Shown: piece by piece, positions 1 to 7,179 of the stretch | How the letters are laid out: each line of letters opens with the position of its first letter | Numbering within the stretch: the stretch's first letter is position 1 | Source of the DNA: Methanomicrobiaceae archaeon UBA436 | Lineage (GTDB): Archaea > Halobacteriota > Methanomicrobia > Methanomicrobiales > Methanoculleaceae | Direction: 5' to 3' | Assembly: GCA_002497965.1 (NCBI GenBank) | Contig: DAFR01000083.1 | Coordinates: forward strand, 942-16,470 | Length of the DNA stretch: 15,529 bases | Notes under the pieces: generated by a model | Told to the model about the DNA's origin: nothing | The model's database searches: none | The model's input: only the letters and a program-made list of their open reading frames with translations | Position numbers and translations under genes: made by a program

Positions 1-166
1 CGGCGATGATCCGCAGAAGCGTCGTTTTCCCGCAGCCTGACGGCCCAACAAGGCAGACAAACTCCTTATCCTGGATCTCCAGGTTGATATTCTTTAGCGC
101 CCATATGACGCCGCCGTCCTCCTTCGGGAAGGACTTGCTGAGGTTCTCTATGATGACTCCACTCAT
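1..166 (-). CDS. ABC transporter ATPase, nitrate/taurine/sulfonate type (N-terminal part)
   Basis: This is the first 55 residues of the ATP-binding subunit of the importer encoded with the next two genes; the rest lies outside the window. The reading frame starts at the ATG at 166. Its Walker A motif, GPSGCGKTT, is at residues 41-49, at the usual distance from the N-terminus for the SsuB/TauB/NrtD group. A conserved lead-in (ALKNINLEI, about residues 23-31) precedes it. The start overlaps the permease stop as ATGA (166 to 163), so the two are probably translationally coupled. The signature motif and Walker B cannot be seen. Family assignment is firm; the substrate is unknown. Confidence 0.93.
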   Translation of the reverse strand, partial: MSGVIIENLSKSFPKEDGGVIWALKNINLEIQDKEFVCLVGPSGCGKTTLLRIIA

Positions 167-942
167 GAGGCCACCTCGCCTTCATGCCACCGCAGGAGCC
201 GCTGGTCAACGTAGTGCCTGAAGATGTGGTCTATGATGAGCCCGGCAAACCCGAGGATCAGCATGTAAACAACGACCTCCGGCATCTGGTGAAGGTAATA
301 GTTATGCCAGAGCTGGTAGCCGAGGCCGTTTCTGGAGACTCCAAACATCTCTGCCGCCACAAGACACATCCAGCCAACCCCCATCGATATCCGGATCCCG
401 GAGGCTATGGAGGGGATCGTCGATGGGAGGGCGATGTGACGGATTAACTCAAACGATGTGTCGCAGCCGAGCACCTTGCCCGCCTCAACATACACCTTCG
501 GGACCGACCGGAAAGCGGTGTAGGTCGCTGTCAGGATGGGGAAGAACGCCCCCACAAAGATGACAAAACCGGCTGCCCCGGCGGTCAGCCCGAACCATAT
601 GATGGCAAACGGGATCCAGGCAAGCGGCGGGATGGGTCGGAGGATCTCGATGATCGGGTCAAGCAGGTGGTCAGCCACCCGAAACCATCCCATCAAGATC
701 CCGATGGGAACGCCAAGGAAGATCGCCGCAAGGAGTCCTATTCCAAAATGCTTAAAACTCACCCCGATGTCAACCAGGAGCGTCCCGGAGGCGAGGAGGT
801 TTACGAACGCCGCAGCGACATCGGTGACACTTGGAAGGATGAATGATCGCCCCACGATGTACTCGGCGACAAACTGCCAGATCGCCGCAGCGACGATGAG
901 CGCTGCGATGCCAAGGAGTTGTTTCTGTTTCTGCCGTTTCAT
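163..942 (-). CDS. ABC transporter permease, SsuC/TauC/NrtB family
   Basis: A 259-residue integral membrane protein that would form the channel of the importer. Hydrophobic segments lie at about residues 9-28, 66-86, 108-140, 175-200 and 223-242. The cytoplasmic EAA-type loop that contacts the ATPase is at residues 153-183 ([21 protein letters not shown], then the conserved glycine region). The stretch [17 protein letters not shown] at 102-118 is typical of the taurine/sulfonate/nitrate permease group. Length is normal for the family. It sits 135 bases downstream of the binding-protein gene and overlaps the ATPase gene by 4 bases. A weak ribosome-binding sequence (GAGGCGG) lies about 12 bases before the ATG. 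The substrate cannot be read from the sequence. Confidence 0.93.
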   Translation of the reverse strand: MKRQKQKQLLGIAALIVAAAIWQFVAEYIVGRSFILPSVTDVAAAFVNLLASGTLLVDIGVSFKHFGIGLLAAIFLGVPIGILMGWFRVADHLLDPIIEILRPIPPLAWIPFAIIWFGLTAGAAGFVIFVGAFFPILTATYTAFRSVPKVYVEAGKVLGCDTSFELIRHIALPSTIPSIASGIRISMGVGWMCLVAAEMFGVSRNGLGYQLWHNYYLHQMPEVVVYMLILGFAGLIIDHIFRHYVDQRLLRWHEGEVAS

Positions 943-1021
943 GGCTCTGTTCCGCCTCGCAGGATGGTTGTGCCGGCGGGGCCGTAAATGGCGTCCCGCT
1001 CAGGCGTCTTTATCCCTCATC

Positions 1022-1039
1022 CTATCGGCGCGTCGATAG
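1022..1039. promoter_or_regulatory. Hairpin between binding-protein and permease genes
   Basis: CTATCG and CGATAG form a perfect 6-base-pair stem around a 6-base loop in the 135-base gap between the stop of the binding-protein gene and the start of the permease gene. In ABC importers the binding protein is usually needed in excess, and hairpins here often protect the upstream message or reduce readthrough. That role is inferred. There is no T-run directly after the stem on the minus strand. Confidence 0.4.
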
Positions 1040-1077
1040 AAGATACTTTTGGAAGGAAAATCGGGAGTGGGCCGGGT

Positions 1078-2058
1078 TTATGCCACGGCCTCATCGTAGA
1101 ACGTGAAGTCGAAGAGGTCATCCTCTGTGAGCGCTCTCTTGATGTAGCCGAGTTCATACTGGAGTTCCGTGTACTCGACAACCGAGGATGCGATCAGGTG
1201 CGGGTCGGCCGTCCATGTGCCGTCCCAGTCCTCAAAGGACGCCTTCACTATATCGACGTTCTGTCCGCTCCTTGCCGCGTAGATGGCTGCAGCCTCATCC
1301 TGGTGTTCGAGGTTGTATTCAGTCGCCCTGATGTGTGTCTTTACGACCTGCTCGACGATCTCGGGGTGATCCCGGATCAGGGAGCCGCTTGCAACCAGGA
1401 CACAGCATGCATGGTCCTTTCGCATCTCGCCCGACTTCACCACGGTTCTCCCCGCGCCGTTCGCCGCTATGATCGCTGGTGAGGGGTGGGGCAGGAAGAC
1501 ACCGTCAACCTGGCCGGCGGAGATGGCGGTGGTGGCAGGACCCGGGTCCATGGGAACAATCTCGACACTCTCGGGGTCGATGCCGTTCTCTTCAAGCCAG
1601 GTTCGCAGAAGGGTGTCCTGGATCGTTCCTGGTGGGAAGGTGGCAATCTTCCTGCCGACAAGGTCGGCGGGGCCAGAGTAGGGGATCTCGTTCCTGAGCA
1701 CGAGGTCAGAGCCCTGGGTCTGGACAGCGGCAACGATCTTTGCGTCAAGCCCGCTGCTGACGGCGGCAACAAACGGGGCGGCGCCAACGTATGCGATATC
1801 CAGGTCGCCGGAAAGCATCGCCTGCATCTCGGGTGCGCCTGTCCCGAACTCGTAGTCGGTCACCTCTGTGATGCCAAGCGGTGCCAGGTCTTCCTGCCAC
1901 CATCCCTTCTCCATCGCGGTGACGTGGGCGATCTGGTGGGTGCTCGGCTGGTAGCCTATACGAAGGTGCGTTGCGTCGCCGGTGCCGGTGCACCCGGCGA
2001 TAAGCGCGAAAGCCGCAACCATGGCCACGGCCAGGATAACTGCTGCATGAGATCTCAT
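1078..2058 (-). CDS. ABC transporter substrate-binding lipoprotein, NMT1/THI5-like (SsuA/TauA/NrtA type)
   Basis: A 326-residue binding protein that would catch the substrate outside the cell and pass it to the permease. The N-terminus has a short charged part, a hydrophobic stretch and a lipobox LIAGC with the acceptor cysteine at residue 23. The mature part begins with an IGYQPSTHQ strand and has the family pattern of GDLDIAYVGAAPF followed by GRKIATFPPGTIQD. The ATG at 2058 is preferred over the one at 2070 because GGAGGT lies 5 bases before it; the 2070 ATG would put that ribosome-binding site inside the gene. It is the first gene of the operon. Related proteins import taurine, alkanesulfonates, nitrate or thiamine precursors. 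Uptake of a sulfonate would make sense in a methanogen, but nothing here proves it. Confidence 0.92.
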   Translation of the reverse strand: MRSHAAVILAVAMVAAFALIAGCTGTGDATHLRIGYQPSTHQIAHVTAMEKGWWQEDLAPLGITEVTDYEFGTGAPEMQAMLSGDLDIAYVGAAPFVAAVSSGLDAKIVAAVQTQGSDLVLRNEIPYSGPADLVGRKIATFPPGTIQDTLLRTWLEENGIDPESVEIVPMDPGPATTAISAGQVDGVFLPHPSPAIIAANGAGRTVVKSGEMRKDHACCVLVASGSLIRDHPEIVEQVVKTHIRATEYNLEHQDEAAAIYAARSGQNVDIVKASFEDWDGTWTADPHLIASSVVEYTELQYELGYIKRALTEDDLFDFTFYDEAVA

Positions 2059-2103
2059 ATCAACCTCCATCCGTATACTGGATGGGTACTCTTCACGCTG
2101 TCT

Positions 2104-2118
2104 GTATATAGTATTGTC
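2104..2118 (-). promoter_or_regulatory. Candidate promoter of the ABC importer operon
   Basis: On the minus strand ACTATATAC (2112-2104) makes a good archaeal TATA box. Transcription would start about 25 bases on, near 2083, giving a leader of about 25 bases that carries the GGAGGT ribosome-binding site. A second TATA-like sequence, GGTATATAA, lies further upstream at 2159-2151. Which one is used cannot be decided from sequence. Confidence 0.5.
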
Positions 2119-2137
2119 GAAAACCGCACACTTTTTT

Positions 2138-2184
2138 CTATCATAGTAGAATTATATACCATAAAATCTTTCCTATAAGATAGG
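2138..2184. promoter_or_regulatory. Two CTAT-ATAG palindromes, candidate operator sites
   Basis: CTATCATAG at 2138-2146 is a 4-1-4 palindrome and CCTATAAGATAGG at 2172-2184 is a 5-3-5 palindrome. Both lie upstream of the TATA box of the ABC operon and share CTAT/ATAG half-sites, as does the hairpin at 1022-1039. They may bind a regulator of the transporter. Short AT-rich palindromes also occur by chance, so this is tentative. Confidence 0.3.
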
Positions 2185-2292
2185 CATTCTGTAAAATCCG
2201 CAGTCCGGGGATAGAACTCTTCAGGCAGCGTGGGCATGTTACGGCGATTGTGAGGGGGAGGCGGCCGGGGCCGGGAACCGATGAGAGATCTT

Positions 2293-2334
2293 GCACTGAA
2301 CTGATGGAGAATCATCCCGCGGGGCGGGCAGTGC
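2293..2334 (+). repeat. Intergenic structured repeat, copy 1
   Basis: The core ATGGAGAATC is at 2304-2313. An outer stem GCACTG/CAGTGC (2293-2298 with 2329-2334) encloses it. An inner hairpin CCCGC-GGG-GCGGG (2316-2328) follows the core and abuts the outer stem directly, leaving the core in the single-stranded side of an interior loop. The same core with a following G-rich hairpin occurs at 2437-2446 and at 11635-11644, all in the same orientation. Confidence 0.6.
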
Positions 2335-2348
2335 GTGGTGGTTGAGCC

Positions 2349-2488
2349 GGATACCGTGCCAGGGGACAGGAACGGGATCTCGGCAGGGCGTTTCAGATTG
2401 ACGGCAGAAAAAGGATCTCTCCCTGGCACCGTGTCTATGGAGAATCGCCACCGGGGGAGGGGGTTGAGGGTCTTCCGGACGGCCCCGG
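2349..2488 (+). repeat. Intergenic structured repeat, copy 2
   Basis: A long imperfect stem pairs 2349-2365 with 2420-2436; it contains nine perfect central pairs, GTGCCAGGG with CCCTGGCAC. The core ATGGAGAATC starts on the very next base (2437-2446). A second stem CCGGGG/CCCCGG (2451-2456 with 2483-2488) follows. The left arm CGTGCCAGGGGACAGGAACG resembles the sequence before copy 3 (11576 onward), so similarity extends beyond the core. The element lies just upstream of the argH promoter. Confidence 0.6.
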
Positions 2489-2493
2489 CAGAA

Positions 2494-2515
2494 GAAACGT
2501 GGTCTTAATCTTTTA
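2494..2515 (+). promoter_or_regulatory. Candidate argH operon promoter
   Basis: GAAACG (2494-2499) could be the BRE, and TCTTAATCTTTTA (2503-2515) a TATA-like box. Initiation would be near 2535, about 17 bases before the argH start codon. This places both copies of the upstream repeat outside the argH message unless another promoter lies upstream. Confidence 0.45.
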
Positions 2516-2551
2516 CCGTAACCAAACGCTACAGACAGGACTGTTGATAGG

Positions 2552-4030
2552 ATGCGGACGGATCAGATTCGAGAGGGTCGTCTTGCAGGCGAACGGTCGC
2601 ACGATATCGAGCGCTTCCTTGCATCGATGGACGCCGACCGCTGGATAGCAAGGGCAGACCTACTTGTGGATATGGCGCACCTGCTCGGGCTGCAGCGGCA
2701 GGGGATCATCGAGGACGCCCCGGCGCGTGCGCTGATGGCAGCGCTCCTGGATTTCTATGACCACGGTCTCCCGGAGGCGGCGTTCGACGAACGGTTCGAG
2801 GACGTCCATGCCGGCAAAGAGGCCTGCCTCATCGAGCGCGTGGGCGAGGATGTCGGCGGGCGTCTCCACATCGGCCGGTCTCGAAACGACGAGGTCGCCA
2901 CCTGCATAAGGATTCGGCTCAAAGAGGAGATCCTGGGCCTTCTCTCCTCTCTCACCGACCTGCGGCGGACTCTGCTCGATATTGCCGCCGCTCACACCGA
3001 GAGCGTGATGCCGGGGTTCACCCACCTCCAGCACGCCCAGCCCACCACCCTCGCCCACCACCTCCTCGGCTACGAGCAGGGTTTCTCCAGGGACACCTCC
3101 AGGCTCCGGGAGGCGTATGCCCGGCTGGACGTCTCGCCGCTCGGTTCAGCGGCGTTTGCATCGACCGGCTACCCCCTTGACCGCGAATACACCGCCGGAC
3201 TCCTGGGGTTTTCGCGCCCCGCGCCAAACAGCATGGACGCCGTCGCCTCACGGGACTTCGTGATCGAGGCTCTCGCCGACGCTGCCACCTGCATGACGAC
3301 GGTAAGCCGTCTCTGCGAGGATCTCATCCTCTGGAGCACCTCGTTTTTCGGGTTCGTACGGCTTGACGATGCCTACTGCTCCTCCTCATCGATCATGCCC
3401 CAGAAGAAGAACCCCGACGTCGCCGAGATCATGCGGGCAAAGGCCGGAACGGTCGCGGGTTCGCTTGCAGCGGCGATCACGATCACAAAGGCCCTCCCAA
3501 TGAGTTACAACCGCGACCTCCAGGAGGTGACGCCGCACCTCTGGCGCGGTATTGAGGCCGCGAGGGAGAGCGTCCCGCTCCTCTCCGGGATGATAGCCAC
3601 CGCGGTCTTTGATACAGAGAGGATGGCAGCGGAGGCGGGGAGAGGGTTCTCCACCGCCACAGACCTTGCCGACGCCCTGGTCAGGGACTACGGCCTGCCG
3701 TTCAGGACCGCCCACCGGATCGTCGGCCGGGCGGTCAGGCACGGTTCGCTCGACCTCGATACGCTCGAGGCCGCCGCAAGGGAAGCGGCCGGGATATCGG
3801 TTCTGGAGATGGGACTCACACAGGAGAAGATCGATACCGTCCTCGATCCCCGCCACGCCGTTGCAGCCAGAAAGATCATCGGCGGCCCGGCGCCGGAGAC
3901 CGCCGCGGCTCAGATAGAGGTGCAGCGTGGGACCCTGGCCGGGGAGACGGCGTGGGTGAATGAGAGAGAGACGGCGTTATCGCGTGCTTTTGAGGCCCTC
4001 GTCATCGAGGCGCGGAGGTTTGCAGAATGA
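2552..4030 (+). CDS. argH: Argininosuccinate lyase
   Basis: Splits argininosuccinate into arginine and fumarate, the last step of arginine synthesis, in the cytoplasm as a tetramer. The 492-residue length fits the family. Three conserved regions of the fumarase/aspartase superfamily are visible: GRSRNDEVAT at 108-117; FTHLQHAQPTT at 156-166, where Thr157-His158 match the catalytic pair; and SSIMPQKKNPD at 279-289, the mobile catalytic loop. The start gives the usual archaeal beginning with GRLAGERS soon after it. A clear ribosome-binding site is not seen. The stop overlaps the gatD start as ATGA (4027-4030), so the two are cotranscribed and probably coupled. Confidence 0.97.
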   Translation: MRTDQIREGRLAGERSHDIERFLASMDADRWIARADLLVDMAHLLGLQRQGIIEDAPARALMAALLDFYDHGLPEAAFDERFEDVHAGKEACLIERVGEDVGGRLHIGRSRNDEVATCIRIRLKEEILGLLSSLTDLRRTLLDIAAAHTESVMPGFTHLQHAQPTTLAHHLLGYEQGFSRDTSRLREAYARLDVSPLGSAAFASTGYPLDREYTAGLLGFSRPAPNSMDAVASRDFVIEALADAATCMTTVSRLCEDLILWSTSFFGFVRLDDAYCSSSSIMPQKKNPDVAEIMRAKAGTVAGSLAAAITITKALPMSYNRDLQEVTPHLWRGIEAARESVPLLSGMIATAVFDTERMAAEAGRGFSTATDLADALVRDYGLPFRTAHRIVGRAVRHGSLDLDTLEAAAREAAGISVLEMGLTQEKIDTVLDPRHAVAARKIIGGPAPETAAAQIEVQRGTLAGETAWVNERETALSRAFEALVIEARRFAE

Positions 4031-5265
4031 TCGATACTCTCAGGACGGGAGACGTGGTGCGGTATACGGTAAACGGCAAAACCGCGCTCACAGGGGTCTA
4101 CATCACCGAAAGGGACGGTATGGCCGTTATAAAACTGGAGAGCGGCTACAACATAGGAGCGTCGCCCGAAAGGATCGAGTTTATCGAGCGCCCGGCCGCC
4201 AGGCCTCCGGCAGCCGCCGTGGCCGTCGCGCAGAACCCCGATCTCCCGGAACTTGCCATCCTCTCCACCGGCGGGACGATCGCAAGCAGGGTGGACTACC
4301 GGACTGGCGCGGTGATGAGCCAGTTCTCAGCAGCCGATATACTGCGCGCTATCCCCGAACTCGGCGGGATCGCACGCTACCGCGACCGCCAGATCGCAAG
4401 CATACTCTCCGAGGATATGCAGCCGGCGCTCTGGCAGAACCTTGCCCGCGCGATCTACGACGAGATCCGGGCCGGAGTTGAAGGGGTGATCGTCACCCAC
4501 GGCACCGACACGATGGCCTACTCGGCCGCCGCGGTCAGGTTCATGCTCAGGACGCCGGTGCCGATCGTCTTTGTCGGCGCGCAGCGGTCGGCCGACCGCC
4601 CGAGCTCCGATAACGCCATGAACGCCCTCTGCAGCGCCGCCGCTGCCACAAGCGACCTTGGCGAGGTGGCGGTGGTGATGCACGCGACCACAAACGATGA
4701 CCGCTGCGCCATCCACCGGGCAACCAGGGTCAGGAAGATGCATACCTCCCGGCGCGACGCCTTCCAGAGCATCGGGATAGAACCGCTCGGCTGCGTCGAC
4801 TACCCCTCGCTCGCCGTCAGCCTCTCTGGCGAGGCTGTACGGAGGGGGGCGCAGGAGCCCGAACTCCAGGACAGTCTCGAGGAGCGATGCGCCCTCCTCC
4901 AGTTCTACCCCGGTATGCCGGCGTCCGTCCTCGAGGCCTTCGAGGGCTACGCAGGTCTGGTCATCTCCGGGACGGGACTCGGCCACGTCTCAAGCGGCCT
5001 CGTCCCGGCGCTCCGTGAGATGATAGAGGAGGGGACGACCGTCGTCATGACATCCCAGTGTCTCAACGGCCGGGTCTGCGACCGTGTCTACAACACCGGC
5101 AGAGACCTCCTCACGGCCGGTGTCATAGAGGGTGAGGACATGCTCCCCGAGGCTGCGCTTGTGAAACTGATGTGGGTGCTCGGGAACGAGTCCGACCCCG
5201 AACGCGTCCGGAGGCTGGTTCAGACCGACCTTGCCGGGGAGATGCAGCGGAGGTCGATCCCATGA
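4027..5265 (+). CDS. gatD: Glutamyl-tRNA(Gln) amidotransferase subunit D (asparaginase-like)
   Basis: GatD releases ammonia from an amide donor and feeds it to GatE, which converts Glu-tRNA(Gln) to Gln-tRNA(Gln). The 412-residue protein has a small N-terminal beta domain (about 1-55), a Pro/Ala-rich linker, and a type I asparaginase domain. Both asparaginase signatures are visible: ILSTGGTIAS at 78-87 (nucleophile candidate Thr84) and IVTHGTDTM at 155-163 (Thr160-Asp161). Lys237 in RKMHTSRRDAFQS completes the catalytic set known from GatD. The N-terminal domain and the adjoining gatE separate it from a stand-alone asparaginase. It overlaps argH and gatE by 4 bases each. Confidence 0.97.
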   Translation: MIDTLRTGDVVRYTVNGKTALTGVYITERDGMAVIKLESGYNIGASPERIEFIERPAARPPAAAVAVAQNPDLPELAILSTGGTIASRVDYRTGAVMSQFSAADILRAIPELGGIARYRDRQIASILSEDMQPALWQNLARAIYDEIRAGVEGVIVTHGTDTMAYSAAAVRFMLRTPVPIVFVGAQRSADRPSSDNAMNALCSAAAATSDLGEVAVVMHATTNDDRCAIHRATRVRKMHTSRRDAFQSIGIEPLGCVDYPSLAVSLSGEAVRRGAQEPELQDSLEERCALLQFYPGMPASVLEAFEGYAGLVISGTGLGHVSSGLVPALREMIEEGTTVVMTSQCLNGRVCDRVYNTGRDLLTAGVIEGEDMLPEAALVKLMWVLGNESDPERVRRLVQTDLAGEMQRRSIP

Positions 5266-7124
5266 GGGATTACGACGCCCTGGGCCTCAAGGCCGGGATC
5301 GAGATCCACCAGCAGCTCGACACCGCCGAGAAGCTCTTCTGCCACTGTCCGACGGTTCTCAGGGACGTCTCTGAACGGACAGGAGAGTTCCAGCGCTACC
5401 TCCGGGCAACCGGGAGCGAACTTGGCGAGATCGACCGTGCGGCGCGTGAGGAGATGCGGCTCGTCCGGAAGTTCTGCTACTACACATACGATACGGTCTG
5501 CCTGGTGGAGCACGACGAAGAGCCCCCCACCCCGATGAACCCCGAAGCGCTCGAGATCGCCCTCACGATCGCGAAGATGCTCGGCATGACCCCGGTCGAG
5601 CATGTTCATACCATGAGAAAGGTCGTCATCGACGGTTCGAACACCAGCGGGTTCCAGCGAACGGCGCTAATTGCGCTCTCCGGCGCGCTTCCCGGGGGTT
5701 GCAGGGTCGAGACGATATGCCTGGAGGAGGAGGCAGCGCAGCGGGTGGAGGGGGATACCTTCTCACTCGACCGTCTGGGGATCCCGCTCGTTGAGATCAC
5801 CACCGCCCCCTGCATGCGCAACCCCGAGGAGGTTGCGAGAGTCGCGGCTTACATCGGGATGGTCCTTCGCTCTACAGGGCGGGTGAAGCGCGGTCTCGGA
5901 ACGATAAGGCAGGACATCAACGTCTCGATCGCGAATGGCGCCCGGGTGGAGATCAAGGGCGTCCAGGACCTCGATCTCATCACCGAGGTGGTGCGGCGAG
6001 AGGTCGAGCGGCAGGTAAACCTCCTTGAGATCCGCGACGCCCTGCGGGAGCGGGGCGCCCGGGTTGATCAGAACGTCGTCGATGTGACAGACCTCTTCTC
6101 CGGCACGAACTCCTCCATCCTGAAGAAGGCAAGATCCATCCTTGCCCTCCGGCTCTGCGGGTTTGCGGGGCTTGTCGGCCGGGAGATCCAGCCAGACCGG
6201 CGGCTTGGAAGCGAGTTCTCCGACTACGCAAAGAAGTGCGGGGTGGGCGGGATCTTCCACACCGACGAACTCCCGGCCTACGGCGTAACCGCGGAGGAGG
6301 TGGCACGGCTGCGCGAACATCTCGGGGCCGCGGATGAGGACTGTATCGTCATAGTGGCCGCCGGGAAGGAGCGTGCCGGGTGCGCGATCGAGCAGGTGAT
6401 GACCCGCGCCAGGATGGCCTTGGAAGGAGTGCCCGAGGAGACCCGGAAGATGCTTGAGGGCGGAAGCACCGCCTACATGCGCCCGCTCCCCGGCGCCGCC
6501 AGGATGTACCCCGAGACCGATGTCTTCCCGGTCACGATCGAACCGGGCTTCTGGGAGAGCATCCCGGTTCCAGAACTCCTCACCGATCGGGCTGCGCGGT
6601 TTGCAAGCGAGTTCGGGCTCTCCGAGGATCTGGCACGCCAGGTGGCGTTCTCCGAGCGCCTCCCGCTCTTTGAGACGGCCGTCGCCGCCGGTGTCCGGCC
6701 TGCCCTTGCGGCGCGGACGCTCCTTGCCACATGCAGGGAACTTGCACGCGACGGCGTCGAGGTGGACCGCGTCACCGGAGACGAGATGCTTGCGCTGCTA
6801 TCGGCGGTGGAGGCCGGCCGGGCAGCAAAAGAGGCGATCCCTGAGATCCTCACAGAACTTGCACGGGCGCCGAAGGAGAGCGGGGTGACGCCGGAAGAAC
6901 GGGTGGACGCAGCCATACAGAGGGTTGCGCCCGCGGTCTCAGAGGCCGATGTTGAGGCGGTCGTCCGCAGGGTTGTGGCCGAACGCGAGGGGTTCGCCCG
7001 CGAGAGGGGTATGGCCGCGCTCGGACCCCTTATGGGTGTGGTCATGAAAGAACTGCGTGGCAGCGTCGATGGGAAGGTGGTCAGCGAGGCCCTCCGACGG
7101 GAGCTGGAGCGGTTGATATCCTGA
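5262..7124 (+). CDS. gatE: Glutamyl-tRNA(Gln) amidotransferase subunit E
   Basis: The tRNA-binding, kinase and transamidase partner of GatD; the GatDE pair is found only in archaea. The 620-residue product starts at the ATG at 5262, which overlaps the gatD stop as ATGA and has GGAGGT 8 bases upstream; an in-frame ATG at 5172 would lie deep within gatD. The GatB/GatE cradle begins LGLKAGIEIHQQL (8-20). Phosphate-handling motifs are DGSNTSGFQRT (124-134) and RQDINVSI (216-223). A GAD-type insert, as in bacterial aspartyl-tRNA synthetase, lies at about 275-400, followed by RPLPGAARMYPETD (407-420). The helical and YqeY-like tail ends at the stop. All expected parts are present. Confidence 0.97.
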   Translation: MRDYDALGLKAGIEIHQQLDTAEKLFCHCPTVLRDVSERTGEFQRYLRATGSELGEIDRAAREEMRLVRKFCYYTYDTVCLVEHDEEPPTPMNPEALEIALTIAKMLGMTPVEHVHTMRKVVIDGSNTSGFQRTALIALSGALPGGCRVETICLEEEAAQRVEGDTFSLDRLGIPLVEITTAPCMRNPEEVARVAAYIGMVLRSTGRVKRGLGTIRQDINVSIANGARVEIKGVQDLDLITEVVRREVERQVNLLEIRDALRERGARVDQNVVDVTDLFSGTNSSILKKARSILALRLCGFAGLVGREIQPDRRLGSEFSDYAKKCGVGGIFHTDELPAYGVTAEEVARLREHLGAADEDCIVIVAAGKERAGCAIEQVMTRARMALEGVPEETRKMLEGGSTAYMRPLPGAARMYPETDVFPVTIEPGFWESIPVPELLTDRAARFASEFGLSEDLARQVAFSERLPLFETAVAAGVRPALAARTLLATCRELARDGVEVDRVTGDEMLALLSAVEAGRAAKEAIPEILTELARAPKESGVTPEERVDAAIQRVAPAVSEADVEAVVRRVVAEREGFARERGMAALGPLMGVVMKELRGSVDGKVVSEALRRELERLIS

Positions 7125-7155
7125 TCATGCGGGTTACTTTTATCAGCGGATCAGG
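7120..7155 (+). promoter_or_regulatory. Promoter region flanked by a 7-base inverted repeat
   Basis: CCTGATC (7120-7126) and GATCAGG (7149-7155) are perfect inverted repeats. Between them lies a TATA-like TTACTTTTATC (about 7134-7144). The left arm covers the gatE stop codon. Transcription of the DUF5350 gene could start near 7165, just before a strong ribosome-binding site AAAGGAG (7166-7172). The repeat could be an operator over the promoter, or a hairpin at the end of the gatE message. Confidence 0.4.
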
Positions 7156-7179
7156 TCATAAATATAAAGGAGTTTTATC

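Larger units (their letters stand above)
2071..2551. other. Divergent intergenic region between the ABC operon and argH
   Basis: No convincing protein gene lies in this stretch. The AT-rich half (about 2071-2190) holds TATA-like sequences for both directions, a T6 run at 2132-2137 and two small palindromes. The GC-rich half (about 2240-2490) holds two copies of a structured repeat listed separately. The last 50 bases hold the argH promoter. A plus-strand TATA-like sequence AATTATATACC at 2150-2160 faces the repeats and could drive a non-coding RNA across them. Confidence 0.6.

Noticed and set aside
2055..2429. 124-residue minus-strand reading frame between the ABC operon and argH
   Set aside because: It crosses the promoter, palindromes and structured repeats, has a biased Pro/Arg composition and no recognisable domain.
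5172..5261. Longer gatE start at ATG 5172
   Set aside because: It lies inside gatD in another frame; the ATG at 5262 has GGAGGT and an ATGA overlap, and matches the family N-terminus.
5763..6320. Long minus-strand reading frame within gatE
   Set aside because: Typical antisense shadow in GC-rich coding DNA; the plus strand carries all GatE motifs.
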